From assembly GCA_003281385.1 (NCBI GenBank), contig QCCE01000006.1:1-64000 (forward strand): a stretch of 64,000 bases of DNA, in the 5' to 3' direction. The notes under the pieces are model-generated. The model saw only the letters and a list, made by a program, of their open reading frames with translations, did not search any database and was not told where the DNA came from. The stretch is from Prochlorococcus sp. AG-347-K17. GTDB taxonomy: Bacteria; Cyanobacteriota; Cyanobacteriia; PCC-6307; Cyanobiaceae. Positions within the stretch are counted from its first letter, which is position 1, and each line of letters starts with the position of its first letter. The position numbers were made by a program, and so were the translations under genes. Positions 35,689 to 44,278 of the stretch are shown in pieces.

Positions 35689-36018
35689 ATGGATTTTAAA
35701 ACTTATCAGAAAAAAGCGAGAGAAACAGCACAATATCCAGATTTAGGTTCAAATAATATTTATCCAACTCTTGGTTTAGTTGGAGAGGCTGGTGAGGTAG
35801 CAGAAAAAGTAAAAAAAGTCATAAGAGATAAAAATGGAATATTTGATAACGAATCAAAATTAGGAATTAAAAAAGAGTTAGGAGATGTATTGTGGTATGT
35901 ATCAAATCTTTGTACAGAATTAAATTTCAATTTAGAGGATGTCGCATTACAAAATCTTGAAAAATTGAAATTAAGAGCTTTAAAAGGTAGTATAAGCGGT
36001 TCAGGAGACGATAGATAA
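35689..36018 (+). CDS. MazG-like nucleoside triphosphate pyrophosphohydrolase
   Basis: The 109-aa protein is a single MazG-type all-alpha NTP-PPase domain. Metal ligands are visible as Glu33/Glu36 in GEAGEVAEKVKK and Glu63/Asp66 in KKELGDVLWYVSNL. Members hydrolyse non-canonical or alarmone nucleotides to the monophosphate. It is a short single-domain form, distinct from the double-domain cellular MazG and similar in size to the MazG of cyanophages, though nothing indicates phage origin here. It diverges from pyk over about 60 bp and converges with yggT, whose stop lies 3 nt away. Confidence 0.85.
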   Translation: MDFKTYQKKARETAQYPDLGSNNIYPTLGLVGEAGEVAEKVKKVIRDKNGIFDNESKLGIKKELGDVLWYVSNLCTELNFNLEDVALQNLEKLKLRALKGSISGSGDDR

Positions 36019-36020
36019 AT

Positions 36021-36299
36021 TCAACTGTACCCTAAGCTTGCATACTGAAGATTTGTAATTAAGTTTTGAATAACATTTAAAAGTAAAAAAGCTAATAAAG
36101 ATGAAATATCGAATCCACCTATTGGTGGAATAATACCTCTAAAAAGGTTTAGATAAGGATCTGTGATAGATGTTAATGCAGATAAAACACCGTTACTCCA
36201 ATCAATACCCGGAAACCATGTAAGTAGAATTCTTATTATTAATATGAAAGAATAAATTGATAAAGTTTGGCCCAGAACTGCGAAAATCTCAGATAACAT
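36021..36299 (-). CDS. YggT family membrane protein
   Basis: The 92-aa protein has two hydrophobic segments (about 5-25 and 63-83) joined by the family loop RILLTWFPGIDWSNGVL and ITDPYLNLFRGIIPPIGGFD. YggT/Ycf19 proteins are small integral membrane proteins; in cyanobacteria and chloroplasts relatives affect nucleoid distribution and photosystem or cytochrome assembly. The specific role here is unknown. It lies downstream of scpB in the same direction, separated by about 48 nt, so the order ilvA-scpB-yggT may be one transcript. Confidence 0.87.
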   Translation of the reverse strand: MLSEIFAVLGQTLSIYSFILIIRILLTWFPGIDWSNGVLSALTSITDPYLNLFRGIIPPIGGFDISSLLAFLLLNVIQNLITNLQYASLGYS

Positions 36300-36347
36300 T
36301 AACTTTTCGTAATTTACAACATTCTAACATTTAGTTATTATTGCTGC

Positions 36348-36890
36348 TTAATTTTTACGACTTCCTATTTTTGAAAGATATTCATTACTAACGGCAAAGG
36401 TTTGAAAAAACTTTTCTGATAATGATAACCAATATGATCTACCATCTTTTTGCTTCCGTTTGACAATAAACTTCTTTTCTAATAATTCTTTAATATGATC
36501 ATAAGCTCCTGAACCTCGAAGAAGTATAAGATCAGATTGCAGGATCTTTTTTTTGATTGCAATTGTTGCCAATGTTCTTAATTCTGATCTTTTTAAATCA
36601 GAGGGAAGTAAATCATCAACGAATTCATTAAGACTAGATTTTAGTTCGAGAGAAAAACAATTATTAGCTTCATTTAATACAATCGCTGAGTTTGGATTTG
36701 AGTATTTATTTATTAGATCTTTAATTGCATCATTTATTGAGTTGATATCAGAATTAGTAATTTCTGAAAGATCCTTTTTTGTTATTGGTTTACCTTTCAG
36801 ATATAGAACAGCTTCAACTTTAGTAACTAGATCTATATCTGATATTGGCGTCGTATTCAGATCAGATTGATTGATTTTTATTACCGAAAT
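36348..36890 (-). CDS. scpB: Segregation and condensation protein ScpB, non-canonical start
   Basis: ScpB binds ScpA and SMC to form condensin for chromosome organisation. The frame runs from a TAA at 36906-36908 to the stop at 36348. It encodes the whole two-winged-helix protein: KVEAVLYLKGKPITKKDLSE near the N-terminus, then LRTLATIAIKKKILQSDL and LRGSGAYDHIKELLEKKF. Between the upstream stop and the TTG at 36572 there is no ATG, GTG or TTG in frame. Starting at that TTG would leave 74 residues and lose the first winged helix. ATT at 36888-36890, 4-8 nt after AGGAAAG, gives the usual length (180 aa). Its use as a start is inferred. Confidence 0.72.
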   Translation of the reverse strand: MSVIKINQSDLNTTPISDIDLVTKVEAVLYLKGKPITKKDLSEITNSDINSINDAIKDLINKYSNPNSAIVLNEANNCFSLELKSSLNEFVDDLLPSDLKRSELRTLATIAIKKKILQSDLILLRGSGAYDHIKELLEKKFIVKRKQKDGRSYWLSLSEKFFQTFAVSNEYLSKIGSRKN

Positions 36891-36911
36891 CTTTCCTAAT
36901 TTACCTTAAAT

Positions 36912-38453
36912 TTAATCTGATGCACCAAGAAATAATTTATATGTATCGTTTTGAGATTCATCCCAGAATTTATAGCCTAGAATTCTTACAAATTTATTCC
37001 ACTCTAGAATTTCTTTTTTATCGATTAAAACTCCAATAACAATTTTCCCTACATCAGCACCATAATTCCTGTAGTGAAATACGCTTATCGACCAATTTGA
37101 TTTCATATTATTTAAAAAATTTATTAATGCTCCAGGTCTTTCAGGAAACTCAAATCTATATAAAAGCTCAACAAAGTTTCTATTTCCCATTTCTTTAAAA
37201 ATTTTAGGTAATCTTCCTCCTACCATATGTCTGAGATGATTTTTAGATAATTCGTCATCACTTATATCAATAAATGGGTAATTCGAATTTTTAAATTTAT
37301 TTAAAAGATTTTTTTTATCATTTAACCCATAGACTTGAACTCCCACAAAAATCTGAGCATTTTTAGAGTTAGACATCCTATAGCTAAATTCAGTTAAATT
37401 TCTATTATCAAGCAACTTACAAAAATCAATTAAACTTCCAGCATGTTCAGGAATCTCAACAGCCATCATAACTTCTTTACACTCTCCAAGTTCTGCTCTC
37501 TCTGCTACAAATCTAAGCCTTTCAAAGTTCATATTTGCTCCACATGCAATTGCAACAATTTTTCTATTTGAATGATTCGAATTCAAAATATCTTTTTTCA
37601 TTCCTGCAATTGATAATGCTCCTGCTGGTTCTAATATTGATCTAGTATCCTCAAAAACATCTTTTATAGCAGCACATATTTCATCAGTATTAACCCTAAT
37701 CATCTTATCTATATATTTTCTACCGATATCAAAAGTATTTTTACCAATTTTTTTTACCGCTACTCCATCCGCAAATTGACCTACAGATTTTAATTCAACA
37801 ATTTTTGATTCTTCCAATGATCTTGTCATGGCGTCTGCGTCTTCAGGTTCTACACCAATTATCTTTACATCAGGCCATATTTTTTTTATGTATACAGATA
37901 TTCCTGATATCAATCCGCCACCTCCAACAGCAATATAAATTGCAAAAGGTTTATCCTTAAGTTGCTGTTTAAGTTCAATAGCTATAGTACCTTGTCCTGC
38001 GATTACATCTGGATCATCAAAAGGGTGAATAAAACATAAATTTCTTTCTTGGCTAATCCTTATTGCCTCTTTGTATGTTTCATCATAATTATCACCAAAT
38101 AATATAACTTTTGCTTTTAAATTTTTCACTGCATTAACTTTTACTAGAGGTGTAGTGATAGGCATTAATATGGTTGCTTGGCAATTTAACTTGAGAGCAC
38201 TTAGTGCAACTCCTTGAGCATGATTACCAGCACTTGAAGTAATTACTCCCTGACTTAGCTCTGATTTACTTAACTTACGCATTTTGTTATATGCGCCTCT
38301 TATCTTGAATGAAAATACATCCTGAAGATCTTCTCTTTTTAGAAAAATTTCATTTTTAAGAGTATTACTTAAATTATGAGCCTTCTCTAATGGTGTTTTT
38401 TTTGCTACTTCATAGACTTCAGCTTGAAGTATTTTTTCAAAATAATCATTCAT
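36912..38453 (-). CDS. ilvA: Threonine ammonia-lyase (biosynthetic)
   Basis: IlvA deaminates threonine to 2-oxobutyrate, the first isoleucine-specific step. The 513-aa protein has the PLP Lys50 in VFSFKIRGAYNKM, SSAGNHAQGVALSA, and the glycine-rich VGGGGLISGIS, plus two C-terminal ACT-like regulatory domains (VMMAVEIPEHAGSLIDFC and ELLYRFEFPERPGALINF) typical of the isoleucine-inhibited biosynthetic enzyme. ATG at 38453 is supported by the family N-terminus. scpB begins about 21 nt after its stop in the same direction. Confidence 0.96.
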   Translation of the reverse strand: MNDYFEKILQAEVYEVAKKTPLEKAHNLSNTLKNEIFLKREDLQDVFSFKIRGAYNKMRKLSKSELSQGVITSSAGNHAQGVALSALKLNCQATILMPITTPLVKVNAVKNLKAKVILFGDNYDETYKEAIRISQERNLCFIHPFDDPDVIAGQGTIAIELKQQLKDKPFAIYIAVGGGGLISGISVYIKKIWPDVKIIGVEPEDADAMTRSLEESKIVELKSVGQFADGVAVKKIGKNTFDIGRKYIDKMIRVNTDEICAAIKDVFEDTRSILEPAGALSIAGMKKDILNSNHSNRKIVAIACGANMNFERLRFVAERAELGECKEVMMAVEIPEHAGSLIDFCKLLDNRNLTEFSYRMSNSKNAQIFVGVQVYGLNDKKNLLNKFKNSNYPFIDISDDELSKNHLRHMVGGRLPKIFKEMGNRNFVELLYRFEFPERPGALINFLNNMKSNWSISVFHYRNYGADVGKIVIGVLIDKKEILEWNKFVRILGYKFWDESQNDTYKLFLGASD

Positions 38454-38570
38454 ATATATATTTTTAGCATTAATTATTAATCTAATAAAACATTACATGA
38501 TCTATTTCAAAAAAAAATACTCATTTTGCACCTTGGCGTTTTAGATTATATAGATACCAATTTTTGTTAA

Positions 38571-40460
38571 ATGCTTTTAAGTGAGTTAAGTCATCCAAAT
38601 CAACTTCATGGCTTAACAGTTTCACAATTAGAGGAAATTGCTTGTCAAATTAGAGAAAGACATCTTCAAGTAGTATCTACTAGTGGAGGCCATCTTGGTC
38701 CTGGATTAGGTGTAGTTGAGTTGACGTTGGCTTTATATCAAACTCTTGATCTTGATGTTGACAAAGTTGTTTGGGATGTTGGACATCAAGGTTACCCTCA
38801 TAAATTAATTACAGGACGTTTTAGTCAATTTGATTCCCTAAGACAACAAAATGGAGTCGCTGGATATTTAAAAAGAAGTGAAAGTAAATTTGATCATTTT
38901 GGTGCTGGACACGCAAGTACATCTATATCTGCTGCTTTAGGAATGGCAATAGCAAGAGATAGAAAAGGTGAAAATTATAAATGTGTCGCTGTTATTGGAG
39001 ATGGAGCACTAACTGGAGGAATGGCATTAGAAGCTATAAATCATGCAGGTCACTTACCAAATACCCCTTTAGTTGTAGTTTTAAACGATAATGATATGTC
39101 TATTTCACCTCCGGTTGGAGCCCTTTCATCTTACTTAAATAAGGTAAGAGTAAGTCCGCCATTACAGTTTTTGTCCGATAGTGTTCAAGAAAGTGTTAAA
39201 AATATTCCCTTAATTGGTAAGGATATTCCTGAAGAAATCAAAAATATTAAAGGAAGCGTTAGACGATTATCTGTGCCTAAGGTTGGAGCTGTTTTTGAAG
39301 AACTTGGATTTACATATATGGGTCCAATTGACGGTCATGATATAGGTAACTTAGTTAAGACTTTTAACGCTGCCCATAAGCTTAAAAGACCTGTACTTGT
39401 ACATGTTGTCACCACAAAAGGGAAGGGTTACCCATATGCAGAAGCCGATCAGGTTGGATATCATGCACAATCTGCATTTGATCTAACAACTGGGAAATCT
39501 ATTCCATCAAAAAAACCTAAGCCAGTTAGTTATAGCAAAATATTTGGTCAAACCTTATTGAAGATATGTGAACAAGATAGCAAAGTCGTTGGCATTACAG
39601 CTGCAATGGCAACAGGTACTGGTTTAGATATATTGCAAAGAAATATTCCAGACCAATATATCGATGTAGGAATAGCAGAACAACATGCAGTTACACTTGC
39701 GGCAGGAATGTCGTGCGATGGCCTTAAGCCTGTTGTAGCAATTTATAGTACTTTTCTTCAACGTGCTTTCGATCAATTAATTCATGATGTTGGGATACAA
39801 AATTTACCTGTATCCTTTGTACTTGATAGGGCTGGGATAGTTGGAGCTGACGGTCCTACTCATCAAGGTCAGTATGATATTAGTTATATGAGATCTATAC
39901 CTAATTTTGTATTGATGGCCCCAAAAGATGAGTCTGAATTACAGAGAATGTTAATAACATCAATAAAACATAACGGTCCTACAGCACTAAGAATACCTAG
40001 AGGCTCTGGGTTAGGAGTGGCTGTAATGGATGAGGGTTGGGAACCTTTAAATATAGGCGAAGCTGAAATACTTGAAGAAGGAGAGGATATTTTAATACTT
40101 GCTTATGGTTCAATGGTCGCATCAGCTATCGAAACAGCAAAGATACTAAAAAATATGAACATTAATGCATGTCTTATTAATGCAAGATTTGTTAAGCCTC
40201 TCGATAAAAATCTTATTCTGCCTTTAGCAAGTAGGATTCAAAAAGTTGTAACTATGGAAGAAGGAACTCTAATAGGTGGATTTGGTTCCGCAATAGTTGA
40301 ATTATTAAACGATGATGAAATATTTATTCCTGTATACAGAATAGGTATACCTGATGTTTTAGTTGATCATGCTTCACCTGATCAGAGTAAAGAAAAACTA
40401 GGACTTATGCCTGATCAGATGGCAGATAAAATTGTTAAAAAATTTAAGTTAGATAATTAA
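38571..40460 (+). CDS. dxs: 1-deoxy-D-xylulose-5-phosphate synthase
   Basis: DXS condenses pyruvate and glyceraldehyde-3-phosphate with thiamine diphosphate, the first and flux-controlling step of the MEP isoprenoid pathway (ispE at 15 kb is a later step). The 629-aa protein has [17 protein letters not shown], the cofactor loop [46 protein letters not shown], and the C-terminal transketolase domain. ATG at 38571 is preceded by about 115 bp of AT-rich sequence diverging from ilvA. It converges with psaK over 19 bp containing an AT-only hairpin. Confidence 0.97.
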   Translation: MLLSELSHPNQLHGLTVSQLEEIACQIRERHLQVVSTSGGHLGPGLGVVELTLALYQTLDLDVDKVVWDVGHQGYPHKLITGRFSQFDSLRQQNGVAGYLKRSESKFDHFGAGHASTSISAALGMAIARDRKGENYKCVAVIGDGALTGGMALEAINHAGHLPNTPLVVVLNDNDMSISPPVGALSSYLNKVRVSPPLQFLSDSVQESVKNIPLIGKDIPEEIKNIKGSVRRLSVPKVGAVFEELGFTYMGPIDGHDIGNLVKTFNAAHKLKRPVLVHVVTTKGKGYPYAEADQVGYHAQSAFDLTTGKSIPSKKPKPVSYSKIFGQTLLKICEQDSKVVGITAAMATGTGLDILQRNIPDQYIDVGIAEQHAVTLAAGMSCDGLKPVVAIYSTFLQRAFDQLIHDVGIQNLPVSFVLDRAGIVGADGPTHQGQYDISYMRSIPNFVLMAPKDESELQRMLITSIKHNGPTALRIPRGSGLGVAVMDEGWEPLNIGEAEILEEGEDILILAYGSMVASAIETAKILKNMNINACLINARFVKPLDKNLILPLASRIQKVVTMEEGTLIGGFGSAIVELLNDDEIFIPVYRIGIPDVLVDHASPDQSKEKLGLMPDQMADKIVKKFKLDN

Positions 40461-40481
40461 AAATTTAATAAATAAATTTTT
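40459..40481. terminator. AT-only inverted repeat between dxs and psaK
   Basis: AAAAATTT (40459-40466) and AAATTTTT (40474-40481) form an 8-bp all-AT stem with a 7-nt loop between two convergent stop codons. Position and symmetry suit a weak bidirectional terminator, but the stem has no GC pairs, so it could be chance in this AT-rich DNA. Confidence 0.3.
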
Positions 40482-40740
40482 ATAAGACACCACGTGAGGC
40501 TAATCCTAAGATTGCTCCAATCCCAAAAATATGACCTAGGCAATTAGCACCTACAACTGATGCGTGACTTAAACCACCAAAGAATTTTGAATTAGGTATT
40601 TCAAAACCTTCATTAGGTTTTCTTATTGTTGCTCTAGCAATTGCGTAAGCAAAAACATTACATGCAATCATTACGACGGCACACTTTGGAGACCAAGAAA
40701 AAGTTGCTGGATCTGCAGCTGCAAATAATGTAGTAAACAT
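40480..40740 (-). CDS. psaK: Photosystem I reaction centre subunit PsaK
   Basis: PsaK is a peripheral two-helix subunit of photosystem I that binds chlorophyll and helps energy transfer from antenna. The 86-aa protein has the family N-terminal part AADPATFSWSPKCAVVMIACN, the loop FEIPNSKFFGGLS, and the second helix with GANCLGHIFGIGAILGLASRG. Both spans are about 20 residues. It has its own leftward transcription start in the 66-bp gap after DUF3593, whose gene lies upstream. Only one psaK is in the window; some cyanobacteria have two copies with light-dependent use. Confidence 0.95.
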   Translation of the reverse strand: MFTTLFAAADPATFSWSPKCAVVMIACNVFAYAIARATIRKPNEGFEIPNSKFFGGLSHASVVGANCLGHIFGIGAILGLASRGVL

Positions 40741-40806
40741 AAAAAATCGTTATTTTTATATATTCTCTAATACTTTTACCTAAAAAACACAAAATTGTAA
40801 AAGGTC

Positions 40807-41142
40807 TTAAGAGTTGTTTACTTCTAAGCCATTTAACAACTTTATAAATCCAAACAAAATAACAAAATCACTTATAGTTAGGAAGGATTCTGCAAAGCCA
40901 TGCAGGAAGTCAATCTCAACAAGGCTTTTATCATAGTAATTTAGTGTCAAGATAGATACAAATATAGTTATGAATACGAATAAAACAGTTAAGGAAAAAC
41001 CTGTTTTTACAAAAATATTAACAGATTTGATTTTATATAAGTAAAACAAAAATATTGCATATGGAATTATTGATACTGCGAACAATAATGTGTTATCAAT
41101 GGAACCTAACTTTTCTATAAATTTAAAAAATAAATCATTCAT
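40807..41142 (-). CDS. DUF3593 membrane protein
   Basis: The 111-aa protein has three hydrophobic segments and the family motifs SIIPYAIFLFYLYK, VKTGFSLTVLFVFITI, YYDKSLVEIDFLHGFAESFL, and ILFGFIKLL. DUF3593 occurs in cyanobacteria and plant chloroplasts and is almost always encoded beside or fused to DUF2499. Function is unknown, but the plastid distribution suggests a thylakoid or envelope role. Its start overlaps the end of the DUF2499 gene by 8 nt, consistent with coupled translation of a two-subunit membrane complex (inference). Confidence 0.82.
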   Translation of the reverse strand: MNDLFFKFIEKLGSIDNTLLFAVSIIPYAIFLFYLYKIKSVNIFVKTGFSLTVLFVFITIFVSILTLNYYDKSLVEIDFLHGFAESFLTISDFVILFGFIKLLNGLEVNNS

Positions 41143-41437
41143 AAGTCTCTTCCTTTTTAAAAATAGTGAATGATGCTAGAGCTAATGTTGAATTTCCAAT
41201 AAATGTAAATATTCCTTGAAGCGTTACTAATCCATACAATAAATTTTGATTATCATAGATATGCCAAGTAATAGCGCACATAGCTCCTATTAAGTTTGGA
41301 ACCATAGCTAAGCTTAACCAAAAAAATAAATTGTATTCTTTATATAAAGAAATTTTGTACACAATAAAGATTGTAAATATCCATTCAATTACCGAAGATA
41401 TGTGGATTAACCAAGTTCCAAATGAAAGTTCGTGCAA
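41135..41437 (-). CDS. DUF2499 membrane protein
   Basis: The 100-aa protein has about three spans and the diagnostic DUF2499 sequence: LSFGTWLIHISSVIEWIF, then MVPNLIGAMCAITWHIYDN, then LVTLQGIFTFIGNSTLALA. The conserved Cys/His/Trp residues in the middle span (MCAITWH) could bind a cofactor or pigment, but this is speculation. It is the upstream partner of DUF3593 with an 8-nt overlap. The peroxiredoxin gene stands 3 nt upstream in the same direction, so a longer transcript from rpmB to DUF3593 is possible. Confidence 0.84.
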   Translation of the reverse strand: MHELSFGTWLIHISSVIEWIFTIFIVYKISLYKEYNLFFWLSLAMVPNLIGAMCAITWHIYDNQNLLYGLVTLQGIFTFIGNSTLALASFTIFKKEETYE

Positions 41438-41440
41438 AAT

Positions 41441-41974
41441 TTATATTTTTTTCTTTAATACACTAAGTACTTCTTTGGCATGATTTATAGGTAAAACACT
41501 TATCCATCTATAAGAAATTTCCCCTTCTGGAGAAATTAAAAAAGTATTTCTATCTGAAAATGGAGGAATCCAAGAACCATATTTATCGCTAATAATTCCT
41601 TCAGGATCGGATAATAAAGTGTAGTTTATAGATTTCTCACTGCAGAAACTTTCATGAGAATCTTGATTATCAGCACTAATACCAACAATTTCGGCATTAT
41701 ATTTTGAAAAATCTTTTTTTAATTCCGAGAAACCTTTAGCTTCAAGAGTGCAACCTGCGGTAAAGTCCTTTGGATAAAAATACATAATAAGCCACTTACC
41801 TTGGAAATCATTTAATTCCCAAATATTTTTTGATTTTATGTTTTTATTAAAACCTTTTAATTGAAAGTTTGGAGCAATATCTCCAACTTCTGGAGCAAAG
41901 TCAAAAGCGATTGCTGAATTACAATTAAATAAAAAAATAAAAGATATTAATATACTTATAACTAAATTTCTCAT
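41441..41974 (-). CDS. Exported peroxiredoxin, Bcp/PrxQ type
   Basis: The 177-aa protein begins with a clear signal peptide (hydrophobic core about 4-16, likely cut after residue 23), followed by a thioredoxin-fold peroxiredoxin domain. Peroxidatic Cys75 is in YPKDFTAGCTLEAKGF. The PrxQ resolving Cys that normally follows five residues later is Lys80 here; Cys111 in ESFCSEK is the only other Cys in the mature domain. It should reduce peroxides in the periplasm or thylakoid lumen. It sits 5 nt after rpmB, and DUF2499 follows after 3 nt. Confidence 0.87.
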   Translation of the reverse strand: MRNLVISILISFIFLFNCNSAIAFDFAPEVGDIAPNFQLKGFNKNIKSKNIWELNDFQGKWLIMYFYPKDFTAGCTLEAKGFSELKKDFSKYNAEIVGISADNQDSHESFCSEKSINYTLLSDPEGIISDKYGSWIPPFSDRNTFLISPEGEISYRWISVLPINHAKEVLSVLKKKI

Positions 41975-41979
41975 CGAAT

Positions 41980-42216
41980 TTAGAATTTTTTTAAATCAAC
42001 TCCATTGGATTTAGCAAATTTATCTAAGCCTACTTTTTGTATAGACTTTAATGCTTTGGTGCTAATTTTAATATTCACCCATTTTTTGCCTTCTTCCCAC
42101 CAAAGTCTCCTTTTTTGGAGATTAACTTGTTGCAATTTTTTTGTACGAATATGTGAGTGACTCACTGCCATTCCGTTATTAGCTTTTGCACCGGTCAATT
42201 CGCAAACTCTTGACAT
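41980..42216 (-). CDS. rpmB: 50S ribosomal protein L28
   Basis: The 78-aa protein is a standard bacterial L28 with [20 protein letters not shown], the basic [17 protein letters not shown], and [19 protein letters not shown]. It binds 23S rRNA near the tRNA E site. It has a 39-nt gap after htpG in the same direction, and the peroxiredoxin gene follows after 5 nt. The zinc-ribbon cysteines of some L28 forms are absent, so this is the zinc-independent (C-minus) type. Confidence 0.96.
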   Translation of the reverse strand: MSRVCELTGAKANNGMAVSHSHIRTKKLQQVNLQKRRLWWEEGKKWVNIKISTKALKSIQKVGLDKFAKSNGVDLKKF

Positions 42217-42255
42217 ATTTATTGAGTTATATCTTTAAAAATTCTAACACATGAC

Positions 42256-44160
42256 TCAATTTCTTGAATTAAGTAATTCTGAAATTAATTCGGCATTATT
42301 ATTTTGTAAATTAATTATCTGTTCTTGACCTAATCCACCAACGGAAAGCTTAGCCATATCGTAAACATGATTAGCAATTTTAGATGCCAATGGATTCTCA
42401 ATAGGATCTTTTTCATCAATAATTATTTTGTTTCCTGTTATTTTATTAAGACCAACAATAAGTGGATGTTCTTTGTTAATTAAGAGTACATGATATTCAG
42501 GTAAGCCAGGCATCTTTTGTTCCATGTAAGCCCCCATATCATTAATTCTTCTCATTTGTTCTGGAAGTAAGATCATCGCTGGTGGAGCATCATTGCTTGA
42601 AAGTGACTGTACTTTAACTGTTACTTTTTCATTATTGATAGCCTTAACTATCGTATCTCTAAGATTATCTGTATTTGATTTGCCATCCTTATCTACAATT
42701 TCTTTAGATTCTTTATCATCTAGTTCATTTAATTCTGAATCTACTCTTTGGAATTGATAATCTTCATTTTTACTTTCCAACCATGGAAGAAATTGTGCGT
42801 CAATTAAGGGATCTGATTTAATAACTTCTTTATTATCAGATAAACAGATATTTAATGCACTAGACTGAGCTATCAAATCTGAACAGTAAATTATTTTTTT
42901 AGAATCAGTTAATTTATTTCTCTCTTTGTAATTTGCGAGAGTTGTGAAATATTTATCATTGGACTTGATGAGGGATTTATTTTCAATATCTTTAGTTACG
43001 TCTTTCTCTGAATTTATTAATGTTTCGAAAATTATGCTTTTATCTACTAAATCAGCAAATTTTTCATCTTCGATAGCACCAATTTTAATAAAAGCAGAGA
43101 TGGAATCCCAAATTTCTGTATAAAATTCTGGAGAATTCTTTATCAAATCCTTTAATTTATTGGCAATTTTTTTTGAAATAAATGATGATATAGATCTTAC
43201 TTTTCTATCTGTTTGTAATGCGCTTCTACTAACATTCAGCGGGATATCTGTAGAGTCAATTACTCCTCTTAGAGGTAAAAGATATTTTGGTACGATTTCT
43301 TTAATTGAATCGCTTACGAATACTTGATTACAAAAAAGTTTAATCTCTCCCTTTTCCCAATCTGCTCTACCAGTCAACTTAGGGAAATACAATATCCCTT
43401 GTATGTCATATGGGTAATCAGTATTTAGATGTATCCATAAAAGTGGATCTCCCTGAAAAGGATAAAGGTATTTATACAACTCAATATAATCTTCATCTTT
43501 TAATTCACTAGGTTGTTTTCTCCAAGCAGGATTTTTTTTATTAATTATCTCACCTTCTAATAAGACATCTATGGCCATAAAATCACAATATTTTTTTATT
43601 AATGATTTAATCCTTTCAGGTTCAATAAACTCTTTTTCTTCTTCAAGTAGGTGAAGTATCACATCTGTACCAATAGTCTCTCTATCTGATTCTTCTAACG
43701 TGAAATTAGGCGATCCATCACAAGACCATTTGAAAGCTTTTGATTCTCCAACTGCTGATTTAGTTAATATATCAACCCTATCTGCCACCATGAAACTTGA
43801 ATAAAAACCAAGTCCAAAATGACCTATAAATTCATCATTATCTTTTTTGTATTTTGTTAGGAATTCTTCTGCGCTAGAAAATGCTACTTGGTTTATATAC
43901 TTTTTAATTTCTTCATCGTTCATCCCAATTCCATTATCAGAAATTGTTATGGTATTTTTCTCACGGTCAATAGATATATTTACTTGAGCTTCTTCAGTAT
44001 TTTCGCAATCGCCTGCCACAGAGGCCATCCTTCGTTTATTTATTGCGTCAACACCGTTACTTACAAGCTCTCTTAAAAAGATTTCATGGTCAGAATATAC
44101 TGCCTTCTTAATAATTGGGAAAATATTTTCGGTATTAATACGAATTTCGCCTTTTTCCAT
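42256..44160 (-). CDS. htpG: Chaperone protein HtpG (Hsp90)
   Basis: HtpG is the bacterial Hsp90. The 634-aa protein has the GHKL ATP site with IFLRELVSNGVDAINKRR, SDNGIGMNDEEI, and the lid HFGLGFYSSFMVAD, then the middle domain and the C-terminal dimerisation region. In cyanobacteria it supports stress tolerance and tetrapyrrole/linker folding. The usual Asn and Asp of the ATP pocket are present. Its promoter must lie in the 118-bp gap after hisZ, which contains the perfect inverted repeat at 44226-44241. Confidence 0.96.
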   Translation of the reverse strand: MEKGEIRINTENIFPIIKKAVYSDHEIFLRELVSNGVDAINKRRMASVAGDCENTEEAQVNISIDREKNTITISDNGIGMNDEEIKKYINQVAFSSAEEFLTKYKKDNDEFIGHFGLGFYSSFMVADRVDILTKSAVGESKAFKWSCDGSPNFTLEESDRETIGTDVILHLLEEEKEFIEPERIKSLIKKYCDFMAIDVLLEGEIINKKNPAWRKQPSELKDEDYIELYKYLYPFQGDPLLWIHLNTDYPYDIQGILYFPKLTGRADWEKGEIKLFCNQVFVSDSIKEIVPKYLLPLRGVIDSTDIPLNVSRSALQTDRKVRSISSFISKKIANKLKDLIKNSPEFYTEIWDSISAFIKIGAIEDEKFADLVDKSIIFETLINSEKDVTKDIENKSLIKSNDKYFTTLANYKERNKLTDSKKIIYCSDLIAQSSALNICLSDNKEVIKSDPLIDAQFLPWLESKNEDYQFQRVDSELNELDDKESKEIVDKDGKSNTDNLRDTIVKAINNEKVTVKVQSLSSNDAPPAMILLPEQMRRINDMGAYMEQKMPGLPEYHVLLINKEHPLIVGLNKITGNKIIIDEKDPIENPLASKIANHVYDMAKLSVGGLGQEQIINLQNNNAELISELLNSRN

Positions 44161-44225
44161 TTAAAAAAAATCAAACATATTAAATATTATTTCTTAAAAA
44201 CTAGTTAATCAAGTTTAATTAGGAG

Positions 44226-44241
44226 TATTGTCCGAACAATA
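44226..44241 (-). promoter_or_regulatory. Operator-like inverted repeat upstream of htpG
   Basis: TATTGTCCGAACAATA is a perfect 6-bp inverted repeat around a 4-base centre. It lies 66-81 bp upstream of the htpG start and 38-53 nt past the hisZ stop. There is no T-run, so it is not a usual terminator. It may be a protein-binding operator or a weak 3'-end hairpin of hisZ. It is not the CIRCE element. Confidence 0.3.
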
Positions 44242-44278
44242 TATGAATTTAAAAACTTAAATAAAATATTAAAAAGTA

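Noticed and set aside
35689-36018. Phage origin for the MazG-like gene
   Set aside because: No phage genes, tRNA attachment site or composition change surround it; size similarity to cyanophage MazG is not enough.
36348-36572. A separate 74-aa gene starting at TTG 36572
   Set aside because: It is only the C-terminal part of the ScpB frame, which continues upstream with recognisable ScpB sequence.
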